Source: Mycobacterium sp. (GTDB lineage Bacteria; Actinomycetota; Actinomycetes; Mycobacteriales; Mycobacteriaceae). From it: a DNA stretch of 64,000 nucleotides. Positions within the stretch are counted from its first letter, which is position 1; each line of letters starts with the position of its first letter. The DNA lies in NCBI GenBank assembly GCA_016197405.1, contig JACPVR010000007.1, positions 62,001 to 126,000 of the forward strand, given 5' to 3'. Below are positions 26,406 to 38,109 of the stretch, piece by piece. Under the pieces are notes generated by a model, which saw only the letters and a list, made by a program, of their open reading frames with translations, was not told the origin of the DNA and searched no databases. A program made the translations under genes and the position numbers.

Positions 26406-27839
26406 TCAGCCGAAAAGGGTCGGAATACCCTGCATCGACGGGGCCGGGTCGACGCCGAGTGCGTTCGCCAACAAGGACGGCGCGACATCGAGCACGTCGA
26501 CCTCCTTGCGTGACGGATCGGCGGAAACACCGGCGCCGTAGGCGATCAGGATGCCCTCCGGGATGTGATAGCCGGTGTTGACGCCACCGATGCGCGGCTG
26601 CACCGACAGGCCGAGGTCGGCCGGCTTGGCCGTCGTCTCGGCGTCTGCGCCTGCCGCCCGGTACCGCAGTACCGACGATTCGTCGCTGCCCAGCGCGTAG
26701 TCGATACCGAATGCCACGCTCTTGCCTTCGACGCGTACCCGGGCGAACAGCTGGCCCTTGCCTTCGACGGTGACCGATTCCAGCGGTGCGACCGCGGCCT
26801 GGGCCTCTTCCTCGGTGGCGAAAACCAGCGACAACATCGGGTACATCGCCAGGCCGGCGCCGACCGCGTTGAGACCCAGCTTGTTCCCCAGCGTGTTGTG
26901 GTCGTCGAGGACGAAGAGGCCGCCTTCGAGTTTGGGCACCTCGACCGGGCCCTGGCCCATGCTGGCCGCCAGCACCAGCATCGAGGCCGGGTTCTTGGCC
27001 ATGTACTTGCGGATGCGCCCGATCTGACGGTCGGCGATGTCCATGGCGGCCACGATGAAGCTGCCGTACAACTCGTCGGCGGTGTAGTCGTACTTCTCGG
27101 TGTAACCGGGCATCCCGTCGCCCCAGAACCGGTGCATCATGCCCGCGACGTGGTTGGTGAAGAAGATGCTGAGCCGCGGCCGGCTCTTCTTGTGCAGTTT
27201 CCAGTACAGGTCGAAGCTCAGCGGCGCCTGCATCGCCGATCGGAATGCCTTGTACCGCGGATCGATTCGCTCTTTGACCAGATGTGTGGCCAGGGTGGCC
27301 GTGGTGCGCGGGGTCAGGCCCTCACGCAGCAGATCGAGTGCGGTCTTGGCCAGCATCTTCGGACCGAGGCCGGCGTCGGGGGAGAAGCCGTTCTCGCTCG
27401 TCATCGCCAGGTTGAACGCCTGGAAGCTCTCCAGTGCGGCGGGGTAGGTCTTGGCGTCCTGGCTGAAGGTGTCCGGGACGTAGAAGCCGCCGCTGCGGAA
27501 CTGCCGGGCCGGCCAGCTCTGCATGGGTCCGAAGAGCCCGACACTGAGCCCGGCCTGCTCGGCGACATCCCAGATCGGGTCACCGACGAAAGTCGTGGGA
27601 TCCTGGCCCAGGTCGAACGAGTTGTGGGCATAGGTCGACATGTGCAGCGTCGGCCACGTGCGCCACGGCTGCAGGCCCTGCTGCTCCTCGCGATCCTCGT
27701 GGATGGTGGTCAGCGACTGGCCATCGCGCAGCATCTCGGCGATGTTGGAGTCGGGCCGGTGTTTGGTGTAAATATCGACGACGTCCCACGGGACCTCGTT
27801 CAATTCGTACAAGATGACGTCTCTGGCCTGCCGATTCAT
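26406..27839 (-). CDS. Alkaline phosphatase/phosphodiesterase-fold protein with altered metal site
   Basis: 477 residues, cytosolic by sequence (no signal peptide). The order of motifs is that of the alkaline phosphatase/nucleotide pyrophosphatase superfamily: ILYELNEVPWDVV, WPTLHMST with the nucleophile threonine, FFTNHVAGMMHRFWGD, VLAASMGQGP, and GYHIPEGILIAYGAG. Compared with the usual pattern, the first metal aspartate reads Asn (ELNE) and the SDHG motif reads ASMGQ, so two-metal catalysis is doubtful. A related conserved subfamily may share this pattern. It stands alone between accA3 and the sufE-like gene. Substrate unknown. Confidence 0.7.
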   Translation of the reverse strand: MNRQARDVILYELNEVPWDVVDIYTKHRPDSNIAEMLRDGQSLTTIHEDREEQQGLQPWRTWPTLHMSTYAHNSFDLGQDPTTFVGDPIWDVAEQAGLSVGLFGPMQSWPARQFRSGGFYVPDTFSQDAKTYPAALESFQAFNLAMTSENGFSPDAGLGPKMLAKTALDLLREGLTPRTTATLATHLVKERIDPRYKAFRSAMQAPLSFDLYWKLHKKSRPRLSIFFTNHVAGMMHRFWGDGMPGYTEKYDYTADELYGSFIVAAMDIADRQIGRIRKYMAKNPASMLVLAASMGQGPVEVPKLEGGLFVLDDHNTLGNKLGLNAVGAGLAMYPMLSLVFATEEEAQAAVAPLESVTVEGKGQLFARVRVEGKSVAFGIDYALGSDESSVLRYRAAGADAETTAKPADLGLSVQPRIGGVNTGYHIPEGILIAYGAGVSADPSRKEVDVLDVAPSLLANALGVDPAPSMQGIPTLFG

Positions 27840-28046
27840 CGGGCCCGACCCCTTTCGTGACGATTCGTTTGCTGCCGTCCGCCCGGCTAGCGCTGCCGAG
27901 GATCATCGGCGATGCCCGAGGGCATCTCTGTTCTGAACAACATTCTGGCACGATATCGCCGCAATCGTAGCCCTGTACTGGACCGTCTGGGCCGGTCCGA
28001 TCGGCAGCGACGGGCCCACCGACACGTCGGCGCGGGTGCTTCCGGG

Positions 28047-28463
28047 CTAACTCGCGCGGAGTCGCCGTTTGATCCGGGCCAGCATCGCCGACATGCCGCG
28101 CAGCCGCAGCGGGCTGATCAGTTTTGCCAAGCCGAGCTCGGCGTAGAAGTCATCGGGTACCGCGAGGATGTCGGCGGCGGACTCCCCGTCCAGACCGGCG
28201 GCCAGGATGGCGGCGAATCCGCGGGTGGTCGGTGCCTCGGCGGGGGCGCTGAAATACAACCGCACATGGTTGCGGTCGGTGTCGTCGACGTGCAGGAACA
28301 GCGGTGACTGGCATTCGGGCACCGGTTCCATCGCGGCCTGCTCCAGGCCGGCGGGCAGCGCGGGCAGCTCGTTGGCGAATTCCAGCAGCAGGGCGAGCTT
28401 GTCCTGGCCGGTCACCTCGCCGAAATCGGAGACGACCTCGCGCAGCGGGGCGGGCATGCTCAT
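28047..28463 (-). CDS. SufE-like protein
   Basis: 138 residues. It holds the SufE/YgdK cysteine motif [11 protein letters not shown], where the cysteine accepts persulfide sulfur, then [25 protein letters not shown] typical of the family. Its start overlaps the sseA stop as ATGA, so a sulfurtransferase and a SufE-like acceptor are made together, as at Rv3283-Rv3284. Likely role: sulfur transfer from or to the rhodanese; the partner is inferred. Confidence 0.9.
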   Translation of the reverse strand: MSMPAPLREVVSDFGEVTGQDKLALLLEFANELPALPAGLEQAAMEPVPECQSPLFLHVDDTDRNHVRLYFSAPAEAPTTRGFAAILAAGLDGESAADILAVPDDFYAELGLAKLISPLRLRGMSAMLARIKRRLRAS

Positions 28464-29362
28464 CGGCGCGCGGCCTCGGGCGCCTCTCCCGGCTCCGAAC
28501 CGGTGACGATCGGCACCCGCACCGTGTTGCCCCACTCCGTCCACGAACCGTCGTAATTGCGGACACCGGGGATGCCCAGCAGATGTGTCAGCACGAACCA
28601 GGTGTGACTGGACCGTTCACCGATCCGGCAGTAGGCAACCACCTGGTCACCGGGTTCGACGAAGTCGTAGACCTTCTCCAGCTCGGCCCGGCTGCGGAAC
28701 CGTCCGCTGTCGTCGGCGGCCTTGGCCCATGGCACCGACACCGCGGTGGGAATGTGGCCCCCGCGCAGCGCACCCTCCTCGGGATAGTCCGGCATGTGGG
28801 TGCGTTCGCCGGTGTACTCCTGCGGTGAGCGGACGTCGATCAGCGTCTGCGTGCCCAGCGCGGCCAGCACGTCCTCCCGGTACGCGCGGATCGGTGCGTC
28901 ATCACGCTCGACGACGGGATAACCGGTCGTACTGCGCGACGGCACATCCAGGGTGGTGTCGCGACCGTCGGATATCCACAGATCGCGTCCGCCGTTGAGC
29001 AGCCGGACGTCGGGGTGGCCGAACAAGGTGAAGACCCACAGTGCGTACGCCGCCCACCAGTTGCTCTTGTCGCCGTAGATGACCACGGTGTCGTCGCGGG
29101 TGATGCCTTTGCGGTCCATCAGCGCGGCGAACTGCTCGCCGGTGATGTAGTCCCGGACCGCGGGGTCGTTGAGGTCGGTGTGCCAGTCGATTTTCACCGC
29201 GCCCGGGATGTGGCCGATGTCGTAGAGCAGAACGTCTTCGTCGGATTCGACGATGGCCAGCCCGGAGGTGCCGAGGTGGGCCGACAACCAGTCGGCGGTC
29301 ACCAACCGTTCGGGGTGGGCGTAGTCCTTGAGCGCGGGGCTGGGATCGGCAGGTAGCGACAC
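28460..29362 (-). CDS. sseA: Thiosulfate/3-mercaptopyruvate sulfurtransferase SseA
   Basis: 300 residues, two rhodanese domains. The N-terminal one is inactive (structural, [10 protein letters not shown]); the C-terminal one has the active loop [10 protein letters not shown] with the catalytic cysteine. Long stretches ([17 protein letters not shown], [24 protein letters not shown]) match what I recall of M. tuberculosis SseA. The GTG start gives the same N-terminus (LPADPSP) as that protein. It moves sulfane sulfur to thiol acceptors and helps oxidative-stress defence. Confidence 0.93.
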   Translation of the reverse strand: MSLPADPSPALKDYAHPERLVTADWLSAHLGTSGLAIVESDEDVLLYDIGHIPGAVKIDWHTDLNDPAVRDYITGEQFAALMDRKGITRDDTVVIYGDKSNWWAAYALWVFTLFGHPDVRLLNGGRDLWISDGRDTTLDVPSRSTTGYPVVERDDAPIRAYREDVLAALGTQTLIDVRSPQEYTGERTHMPDYPEEGALRGGHIPTAVSVPWAKAADDSGRFRSRAELEKVYDFVEPGDQVVAYCRIGERSSHTWFVLTHLLGIPGVRNYDGSWTEWGNTVRVPIVTGSEPGEAPEAARR

Positions 29363-29450
29363 GCAGTTGAGCCTACCGGTGGACCCCGGCCGGAGAACGT
29401 GGTGAAGTTTCGCAGGGGCCGTTTGTTCACCCAAGAGTGCCGATATTCGT

Positions 29451-31121
29451 ATGTGGCATGAGAGATTGGGCGGCGAAACAATCGATCAGGGAGTCGTCTT
29501 GGCAAACGCATGTGACGAGTGGGGCGTAGCGGTCAGAACGAACCGGAGGGGCCTCATCCGCCATACCGACCCGTTGCGTGCGACTTTCGCGGCGATCGTG
29601 ACCCTGCTCGTGGTGGCCGTACTGGGTGTGGCCACCGCGGTCATGCCGGCCACCCGGCTGCTGGCCAATACGGTCATGGCGATGGGCGGCAACGGCAACC
29701 CGGACGGCCTGCTGATGAACAAGGAACTCAACGGCTATCTCAACACCGACAGCCCCAAGTACGGTTTTCCCGGATACGACTTCACCACGGTGCACTGGCC
29801 GGCCGGCTGGACATTGGACGGTTTCAACGCCTCGGTGAACACCGGCGTCGAGAACCTCGACGCGGCCATCAAGAATCACTACGCGACGGCGGGCAACGAA
29901 GACGACAAGGTCGTCGTCGTGGGCTACTCGTCGAGCGCCATCGTCACGATCCGGGAGCTGCGGGCGCTGGCCGCCGAGGGCAGCCCCTACGCGGACAATC
30001 TCAGTTTCATCGTCTTCGGTAACCCCAGCAGGCCCAACGGCGGGATCTTCACCCGGTTCCCCGGAGTGTCGATCCCGGTCATCGACATCCCGTTCGACCC
30101 GGCCAACCCGGACGGTTCGCAGTATTCGGTGACCGACCTGAGCTGGGAATACGACACGATCTCGGATTTCCCGACCTATCCGCTGAACCTGCTGGCGACG
30201 CTGAACTCACTGGTCGCCTTCCTCACCGAACACTCGATCTACTACGACGCCGACCTGAGCTATGAGATCCCCGAGCTGACCTATACCGCCAACGGCATCA
30301 CCTACAAGACGTTGCGGGCCTCGCATATCCCGCTGCTGCAGCCCCTGGCGGCGCTCGGCGTGCCGGACCGGCTGCTGGGATTGGTCGAACCGGTGCTGCG
30401 GGTGCTCATCGACTTCGGTTACGACCGAACGATTCCCGCGGGCACCACCACCCCGGCCAAGTGGCTGCCGCCGGTGTCGGCTTTCCGGCAGCTCGGTCCG
30501 GACCTGGCCAACGCCATCCGGGAGGGAATCAACAACCTGCTCGGCATCAAGAACGAAAAGGCCAGCACCGTAACGGTTTCCACCACCGATTCGTCGACCT
30601 CGAGCGATGCGCAGCTCGCGGCACAGAGCACGACGAAGCAGGCCGCCGATTCGTCTGAGGCGACTGCGACCGAAGCGTCGGAGTCGGAGACGACCGAGAC
30701 GGCGGCTACCGAAACGGCGTCTGAAACGCCCGCAGCCGAAAAGACCGACACCGAAACGCCCGCCACCGAAACGCCCGCCGCAGAAACATCCGCCACCGAG
30801 ACGGCGGCGACGGAGACACCCGAAACGGAAACCCCCGCCACCGAGACGCCCGCAGCGACGGATGCCGAGGAAGGCTCCGTCGACACTGGCGCCGTTACCG
30901 AGAGTCCGGCCAAGGCCGAGCCGGATACCACCGACAAGGCCGAGTCGGACAAGCCGGTGAAGGCCAAAGATGCGGCCGCCGAGGAAGATTCGAAGGCCAC
31001 AACGGATCGTGTCGAACCGAAGGTCAAGCCGGCGCCGGGCGCGGACAAACCGGGACCGGCAACCGACGGTAAGCAGGCCGACTCCGGTAAGAGCGACGGC
31101 GACCACGCGGCCGCCGCCTGA
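29451..31121 (+). CDS. Exported PE-PPE-domain alpha/beta hydrolase with a Thr-Glu-rich tail
   Basis: 556 residues. An N-terminal membrane helix (about 46-68) anchors a PE-PPE (PF08237-like) serine hydrolase domain, about 75-330, with nucleophile motif VVGYSSSA and [13 protein letters not shown] and PPE leader domains are absent. Residues about 385-556 are low-complexity, first Thr/Glu/Ala repeats, then Lys/Asp-rich. A TTG at 29499 with CAGGGAG before it is an alternative start. Related mycobacterial proteins hydrolyse or transfer acyl chains on glycolipids outside the membrane. It is inserted between sseA and maf on the opposite strand. Confidence 0.8.
   Translation: MWHERLGGETIDQGVVLANACDEWGVAVRTNRRGLIRHTDPLRATFAAIVTLLVVAVLGVATAVMPATRLLANTVMAMGGNGNPDGLLMNKELNGYLNTDSPKYGFPGYDFTTVHWPAGWTLDGFNASVNTGVENLDAAIKNHYATAGNEDDKVVVVGYSSSAIVTIRELRALAAEGSPYADNLSFIVFGNPSRPNGGIFTRFPGVSIPVIDIPFDPANPDGSQYSVTDLSWEYDTISDFPTYPLNLLATLNSLVAFLTEHSIYYDADLSYEIPELTYTANGITYKTLRASHIPLLQPLAALGVPDRLLGLVEPVLRVLIDFGYDRTIPAGTTTPAKWLPPVSAFRQLGPDLANAIREGINNLLGIKNEKASTVTVSTTDSSTSSDAQLAAQSTTKQAADSSEATATEASESETTETAATETASETPAAEKTDTETPATETPAAETSATETAATETPETETPATETPAATDAEEGSVDTGAVTESPAKAEPDTTDKAESDKPVKAKDAAAEEDSKATTDRVEPKVKPAPGADKPGPATDGKQADSGKSDGDHAAAA
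30657..30867 (+). repeat. Degenerate ACCGAAACGCCCGCC-type coding repeat
   Basis: About 210 bp of imperfect 9-15 bp repeats encoding TETPA and TETA-like units in the tail of the PE-PPE-domain hydrolase. Prone to length change; it would form an extended, acidic wall-spanning linker. Confidence 0.8.
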
Positions 31122-31133
31122 CGCCGTCCGAAA

Positions 31134-31778
31134 TCAGTTGTGGGGCAGGGGGTTCGACGCCCATAGCTCGGCGACCGATACCCCCGCCGCGACGAGCATC
31201 GACGTCAGCAACGGCAGCGAAATGCCGATCACATTGGACGGGTCGCCGTCGATGCGCTCGATGAACCAGCCACCCAGGCCGTCCAGGGTGAACGCCCCGG
31301 CGACCGCCAGCGGCTCACCGCTGCCGATGTAGGCCGCCAGATCGGCCGGGCTGGGTGTGCCGAACTGCACGACGGTCGAGCGGCACCGGGAATCGCGGTG
31401 CACCACGGCGCCCTCGGACAACCGCAGGATGCTGTGGCCGGTCAGCAGGTTGCCCTGCTGCCCGGCCATCTGCTCCCACTGGGCTGCGGCCTGTGGTGCG
31501 GTACCGGGCTTGCCGCAGAGCTGGCCACCCAGCAACAGCATCGAATCACAGCCGATCACAACACAATCCGCGGCGACCGCGAGATCGAGGTGTTCGACGA
31601 CGGCGTCCGCCTTGGCGACCGCCAGGGCGGTCGTCACCGATTCCGGTGCCGATTCGCCGATGGCCGCGATGACGGCGTCCTCGTCGACACCCGAGACCAG
31701 TACCGCAGGGTCGATACCGGCCCCGCGCAACACCTGCCGTCGTCCCGGTGATGCCGAAGCCAGCACCAGGCGGGTCAT
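31134..31778 (-). CDS. maf: Maf-like nucleotide pyrophosphatase
   Basis: 214 residues. The N-terminal [14 protein letters not shown] motif (S/ASxSPRR type), [18 protein letters not shown] and the [29 protein letters not shown] block are standard Maf features. The family hydrolyses non-canonical or modified nucleoside triphosphates and is tied to cell division control. Coupled to accE5 by an ATGA overlap; third gene of the accD5-accE5-maf unit, as in other mycobacteria. Confidence 0.92.
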   Translation of the reverse strand: MTRLVLASASPGRRQVLRGAGIDPAVLVSGVDEDAVIAAIGESAPESVTTALAVAKADAVVEHLDLAVAADCVVIGCDSMLLLGGQLCGKPGTAPQAAAQWEQMAGQQGNLLTGHSILRLSEGAVVHRDSRCRSTVVQFGTPSPADLAAYIGSGEPLAVAGAFTLDGLGGWFIERIDGDPSNVIGISLPLLTSMLVAAGVSVAELWASNPLPHN

Positions 31779-32049
31779 CGGCGCAGGTGCGTCCGCTCCA
31801 GCAGGGTGACATGCTGCCAGCTCGCGGCCGGGTAGCGAAGCTTGTCGACCGGATGCCCCCAGAGGTTGAGTTCCTGCGGGCCGGGGGCCGCAGGACCACC
31901 GGCCGCCGCCGCCAGCACCACTGTCAACGCCGCGAGATCCTCGGCGCTGGGCTGCCCCTTGAGGATTCGGATCTCGGTCGCGGCCGCCGGGGGATTGTCG
32001 ATGGTCATGTCCCGGGGATCGCTGACCTCGGTGATATCGGCATCGTGGT

Positions 32050-32053
<4 letters not shown>
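31775..32053 (-). CDS. accE5: Acyl-CoA carboxylase epsilon subunit AccE5
   Basis: 92 residues. The C-terminal half has the epsilon pattern ([21 protein letters not shown] and a final W-x-H-V/I-T-L-x-E-R/M-T-H-x-R-R tail). It bridges AccA3 and AccD5 and raises carboxylase activity. The N-terminal part is acidic and variable, without the long repeat extension I recall for the M. tuberculosis protein. Coupled to maf downstream by ATGA; 46 bp from accD5, with a micro-ORF in between. Confidence 0.88.
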
Positions 32054-33854
<1,801 letters not shown>

Positions 33855-33926
33855 CTAATGGAGGCGCTCACCGGGGCAGCGCCGTCCCGGGCGGCCAGAT
33901 GTGATTTGCGGCCCGAAAGGACTCCC

Positions 33927-35090
33927 GTGCAGCCAGCACACAGGTACGACGGCGTCGACGGGCCGCAGGTGGCCATCGCGCACGACTACCTGACCCAGCG
34001 GGGTGGCGCCGAGAAGGTCGTGCTGTCGATGAGCCGCGCCTTTCCCGAGGCGACCATCTACACGTTGCTGTATGACCCGGAGAACACCTATCCGGAGTTC
34101 GCCGACCGTGATGTCCGGGTGTCGGGCCTGAACCGGATCGGCCCGCTGCGCCGCAATCACCGCGCGGCGCTGCCGGTGCTGCCGTTCGCGGCCAACACCG
34201 TCCAGGTCGATGCCGATGTGGTGCTGACCAGCAGCAGCGGCTGGGCGCACGGTTTCCGCACCCGCGGCCAGAAGCTGGTTTTCTGCCACACTCCCGCGCA
34301 CTGGCTCTACACCCGCGACGAATACCTCGGCGGGAGCAACGGCAGCCTGCTCAAGCGCGCCGTGCTGGCCGCCACATCGCCCTACCTGCTGCCCTGGGAC
34401 CGGCGGGCGGCACACTCCTGCGACAAATACCTGGCGGTGTCGACGTCGATCCGCAGCCGGATCGCCGAGGCCTACGGGATCACCGCCGATGTGGTGCATT
34501 CGCCGGTCGCGATGTCGGGTGTCGATGCCGCAGAGCCCGTCGAAGCGGTACAGGCCTGGGCGGGATCCGGACCCCTCTCGGACTGTGAAGGCGCGTTCTA
34601 CCTCTGCGTATCGCGGCTGCTGCCGTACAAGAACGTCGATGCCATCGTGCGGGCGTTCGCCGACACCGACCGTCGCCTCGTGGTGGTGGGACGCGGACCG
34701 GAGGCCGAGCGGCTGGCCCGGATCAAGACGCCCAATGTGCTGATGCTCTCCGACCTGTCCGACGCCCAGATGGTGTGGTTGTACCGCAACTGCCGGGCCC
34801 TGATCGCGGCGTCTTACGAGGACTACGGCCTGACCCCGATCGAGGCCGGCGTCTGGGGCAGACCCAGCGTCGTGCTGCGCCGCGGCGGTTTCTTGGACAC
34901 CATTGAGGAAAACGTCACCGGCGTTTACTTCGACGAGCCCGCCCCGGGCGCGATCGCTGCCGCACTTGACGAGTTCGAAACCATGTCGTTTGACGCCGAG
35001 AGGATTCGCAGCCATGTCGAGCAGTTCACCGAGGAGCGATTCGCCGAAAAGCTCTACGCCGTCATCGACGAACTCAGTTCAACCAACTGA
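33927..35090 (+). CDS. Family 4 glycosyltransferase (WbaZ-like)
   Basis: 387 residues from a GTG with an AAAGGA ribosome site. GT-B fold: N-terminal HDYLTQRGGAEKVVLSMSRAF acceptor domain, LVFCHTPAHWLY, and a C-terminal donor domain with the EX7E motif EDYGLTPIE and a GRPSVVLRRGGFLDT loop. It resembles mannosyl/rhamnosyltransferases of O-antigen and capsule clusters. First gene of the polysaccharide island, on the opposite strand to accD5. The sugar cannot be named. An in-frame ATG at 33858 lacks a good ribosome site. Confidence 0.88.
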   Translation: MQPAHRYDGVDGPQVAIAHDYLTQRGGAEKVVLSMSRAFPEATIYTLLYDPENTYPEFADRDVRVSGLNRIGPLRRNHRAALPVLPFAANTVQVDADVVLTSSSGWAHGFRTRGQKLVFCHTPAHWLYTRDEYLGGSNGSLLKRAVLAATSPYLLPWDRRAAHSCDKYLAVSTSIRSRIAEAYGITADVVHSPVAMSGVDAAEPVEAVQAWAGSGPLSDCEGAFYLCVSRLLPYKNVDAIVRAFADTDRRLVVVGRGPEAERLARIKTPNVLMLSDLSDAQMVWLYRNCRALIAASYEDYGLTPIEAGVWGRPSVVLRRGGFLDTIEENVTGVYFDEPAPGAIAAALDEFETMSFDAERIRSHVEQFTEERFAEKLYAVIDELSSTN

Positions 35091-35796
35091 ATCGCCGGCC
35101 CCGGCCGCGCGTGTCTTCCGGGAGCCGCAGTCGGCGGATCCGGCCGACGTGGCCCGCAAGCTGGAAGCGGCCCCGCCCGGTGGCCTGAAGCTGCCGCCGC
35201 CGCCGGAATGGGTGCTCGGACCCGACGGCCGGGTCGTCGATTTCAAGATGCAGGGCATGACGTTCTTCCGGAAGGCGCGAAATCGCCTGGGGGCGTTGAT
35301 CTTCAACGCCATCATCACTCACATCCCGTCGCACACAATCCGGCAGGGCTTCCTGCGCGCCTGCGGTGCGACCATCGGCAAGGACTCCGGAATCATGCGC
35401 GGCACCACGGTGCTCGACATCGAATTCCTGACCATCGGCAACTGCACCGCGATCGGTCACCGCTGCCTGCTCGACGCCAGGGCCGGCATCTACATCGGTG
35501 ACAACGTCACGATCGCCAGCGATGTGCACATCATCGGCGGCGGACATGACGTCAACCACCCGGACTTCCTGCCGGTGCCGATTCCCACCGTCATCCAGGA
35601 CTATGTCTGGATCGCCAGCCGGGCCATGGTGCTGCCGTCGCTGATCCGCCGCGGCGCTGTGGTGGCCGCGCAGGCACTGGTCAACAAGGACATCGGGGAG
35701 CTGGAGATCGTCGGCGGCATCCCGGCCAAGGTGATCGGCAAGCGAGACCCGGATGCCCTGCAGTACAGCGGCAAATACCGACCGCTGTTCCACTGA
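35014..35796 (+). CDS. Left-handed beta-helix (hexapeptide) O-acetyltransferase
   Basis: 260 residues. After a Ser/Pro-rich N-terminus, the hexapeptide-repeat domain (about 120-235) has the LbH pattern (ATIGKDSGIMRGTTV, LTIGNCTAIGHRCLL, YIGDNVTIASDVHIIGGGHD) with the catalytic histidine in GGHDVNHP, closest to WcaF/NodL-type sugar acetyltransferases. It should acetylate a sugar of the repeat unit in the cytosol. The first ATG overlaps the glycosyltransferase gene by 77 nt; an internal GTG near 35149 is a shorter alternative. Confidence 0.82.
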   Translation: MSSSSPRSDSPKSSTPSSTNSVQPTESPAPAARVFREPQSADPADVARKLEAAPPGGLKLPPPPEWVLGPDGRVVDFKMQGMTFFRKARNRLGALIFNAIITHIPSHTIRQGFLRACGATIGKDSGIMRGTTVLDIEFLTIGNCTAIGHRCLLDARAGIYIGDNVTIASDVHIIGGGHDVNHPDFLPVPIPTVIQDYVWIASRAMVLPSLIRRGAVVAAQALVNKDIGELEIVGGIPAKVIGKRDPDALQYSGKYRPLFH

Positions 35797-35801
35797 TCGT
35801 C

Positions 35802-36926
35802 GTGGGACTGCAGGACTACCGGCTGGTCTACGTCGGTCCGGCGCGCGGTAAGACCGCGGTGGGCGACTACGCCCAGAACTTCGTCGACGCCGTGCGCCCG
35901 CTGGTGGGCGAGGTCGCCGAATACCGCACCGACGGGCCCGGCGAGGACAGCCTGGCCGATATCCGGGCCGGCCGGCGCGCGGTGGCCGAACTGATCGCCG
36001 CGGGCCCGCCCGGGCGCACGCTGGTGCACGCCGAACTGGCCTGTGGGCTCATGACACCGTTCTGGGCCACCGCCGGTATCGACGACGTCCCGGTCTCGGC
36101 CACGGTGCACGACCCGCCGCAGGGTGTGTGGTTCATGGCCCGGACCCGCTTCATGGCGTCGCACCGGCTGTTGTTCCACGGAACCCATTACCCGATGCGG
36201 CCGGTGGCGCGGATGATCGAGGGCCGGGTCAACGGCAGCCGGACACTGTTCGCGCTCACCGAGACCGGCAGGCGCTCGATCGAATCGGTGTATCCGCGCA
36301 CCGACGCCCGCTATATCCCGCACCTGGTCGCCGAACGCCCGCAGATCCGTCCGGCCCACGAGCGGCCGAACGCCGTCGGTTTCTTCGGGCATGTCTACCG
36401 CGGCAAGGGTTTCGAGGAGATCGCGCAGATCCGCCGGCTGCTGCCCGATGACGTCGCGATCCGGGTGGCAGGCCGGGGCACCGAACTGCTGCCCGCCAGC
36501 CCGGGTATCGATATCGTCGGCCCGGTCGACGGACCCGGTGAGGACGCCTTCTTCGAGTCCGTGCGCGCCATCGTGGTGCCCTACGGTAAGCGGCATTTCT
36601 ACGCCGACACCTTCCCGGCCTCGGGTGTGGTCGCGCACTCGCTGGCCTACCAGACACCGGTCATCTGCACCGCGTACGGCTCACTCGCCGAACTCGATGC
36701 CGCGTCCGGCGCGGTCGTCGTGGACACGGCGAACGCGGGCCAAAACGGTTCGACCGCAGCGGCTTTGGCGCACACCATCGCCGAGGTGGTCAACGACCCG
36801 GTGCGCTTGACCGAATTGGGCCGAAACGCCGAGGCGACCAGGCAGGCCCGGTCACCGCACCGCACCGCCGAGGCCTTCGTGGCGGCCTGGTCGCAGATGC
36901 TGGCGCGCCGGGCCGCAGGTGTCTGA
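35802..36926 (+). CDS. Glycosyltransferase (GT-B fold, family 4-like)
   Basis: 374 residues from a GTG. N-terminal VYVGPARGKTAVGDYAQNFVDAV and C-terminal VGFFGHVYRGKGFEEIAQI and IVVPYGKRHFYADTFPASGVV segments fit a retaining GT-B transferase, but the EX7E motif is not intact, so the family is less certain than for its neighbour. Its product should be one step of the lipid-linked repeat unit. The next gene overlaps its 3' end by 8 nt. Confidence 0.8.
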   Translation: MGLQDYRLVYVGPARGKTAVGDYAQNFVDAVRPLVGEVAEYRTDGPGEDSLADIRAGRRAVAELIAAGPPGRTLVHAELACGLMTPFWATAGIDDVPVSATVHDPPQGVWFMARTRFMASHRLLFHGTHYPMRPVARMIEGRVNGSRTLFALTETGRRSIESVYPRTDARYIPHLVAERPQIRPAHERPNAVGFFGHVYRGKGFEEIAQIRRLLPDDVAIRVAGRGTELLPASPGIDIVGPVDGPGEDAFFESVRAIVVPYGKRHFYADTFPASGVVAHSLAYQTPVICTAYGSLAELDAASGAVVVDTANAGQNGSTAAALAHTIAEVVNDPVRLTELGRNAEATRQARSPHRTAEAFVAAWSQMLARRAAGV

Positions 36927-38109
36927 GCCCGAGGCGCCCAAGAAGGGCGGGCGTAACCTCGCCAAGACGCTGATATCGCTGGTCTGGATATACGGCGGCC
37001 GCGGTGTCGGAATGCTGTGGACGCTGGCGCTCATCGCGCAGCTGAGCATCAGCGACTACGGCCTCTACAGCATGGCATTCGCGCTGATGTCGATAGTCGG
37101 GCCGGCGCTGAACAACCCGTATGCCGTCCGGGCGTTGCGCGAATCGGAGGACCGCTTCCTGGGGGAGCGGGCCGGCCGCTACCTGCTCGGCGTGGCGATC
37201 CTGCTGATCGGCCAGTTGTTCATCAACGTCAACTACATCGCCTGGTTCGGACTGACCACCGCGGGCGGCGAACTCGTGATGAAGGCCTACCTGAGCCGGG
37301 CCAACCGCGACGGGCATCCCGACCGCAGCTTCCGGATGGACACCATCCGGCAGATGTCGAGTGTGGCGCTGGGGTCGATCTACCTGTTCAGCACCGACCA
37401 CCCCAAACTGCTGGTCGCCAGCATCGTCTACTGCCTGCCCTACGCGGTGGTCATCGTGATCACCGGTTTCGTGGTCCGTGGGCATCGGCCCAAGGCGCCG
37501 GGCTCGCCCAAGCTAATGGCACTGCTGGCCGGCGAGATGCTCGGCACCGCGCTCTACCTGCAGGGCGATGTGCTACTGCTGGGCTGGATGACCTCACATG
37601 CCACCGCCGGCTACTACTCGCTGACCTGGACGGTGGCCTCCGCCATCGCCACCGTCGGCATGTCCTACAGCGGCACCTACGTCGAATCACTGCGCGAACA
37701 CGACGGTGATGTGTCGGCCGGACCGCCGCTGAAGAACACCCTGACGCTGGCCGCGGTGGGCGGCAGCCTGGTGCTGCTCACCGGTATCGGCCTGTTGATC
37801 TCGCCGGCGCCGACCGAGCTGGCCGTGGCGATGATGATCATGTCGATCTACTGTGCGGTCCGCACCACGATCCTGGTGTTCCAGACCATCCTGTACACCC
37901 AGCGGCGAGACGTCTTCCGGTTCGGTGTCGCGGTGGGACTGGTGCCGTTCAAGCTACTGGCGGTCGCGGCGCTGGCGGCCTGGGCCGGTTTGGGCGCGGT
38001 CGGCGGTGCGATCGCGACCGCGGGCACCGATGCGGTCCTGCTGGCGATCTTCGCGACGGCGCTCTACGGCAAGCGGCTGGCCCGCAAGACCGCAGAGGAT
38101 CCGGCATGA
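36919..38109 (+). CDS. Wzx-type polysaccharide flippase
   Basis: 396 residues from a GTG, with about 12 hydrophobic helices over nearly the whole length and few soluble loops (FGLTTAGGELVMKAYLSR, SIYCAVRTTILVFQTILYTQRR). The pattern is of the MATE-like Wzx/RfbX polysaccharide exporters, which flip undecaprenyl-linked repeat units across the membrane. Placed between two glycosyltransferases, with 8-nt and 4-nt overlaps, and close to a Wzy-like gene, it fits that role well. Confidence 0.85.
   Translation: MSEPEAPKKGGRNLAKTLISLVWIYGGRGVGMLWTLALIAQLSISDYGLYSMAFALMSIVGPALNNPYAVRALRESEDRFLGERAGRYLLGVAILLIGQLFINVNYIAWFGLTTAGGELVMKAYLSRANRDGHPDRSFRMDTIRQMSSVALGSIYLFSTDHPKLLVASIVYCLPYAVVIVITGFVVRGHRPKAPGSPKLMALLAGEMLGTALYLQGDVLLLGWMTSHATAGYYSLTWTVASAIATVGMSYSGTYVESLREHDGDVSAGPPLKNTLTLAAVGGSLVLLTGIGLLISPAPTELAVAMMIMSIYCAVRTTILVFQTILYTQRRDVFRFGVAVGLVPFKLLAVAALAAWAGLGAVGGAIATAGTDAVLLAIFATALYGKRLARKTAEDPA

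Noticed and set aside
30207..31106. Gly/Arg-rich minus-strand open frame, PE_PGRS-like in look
   Set aside because: It is the complement of the Thr-Glu repeat tail of the PE-PPE-domain gene; the plus-strand gene explains it.
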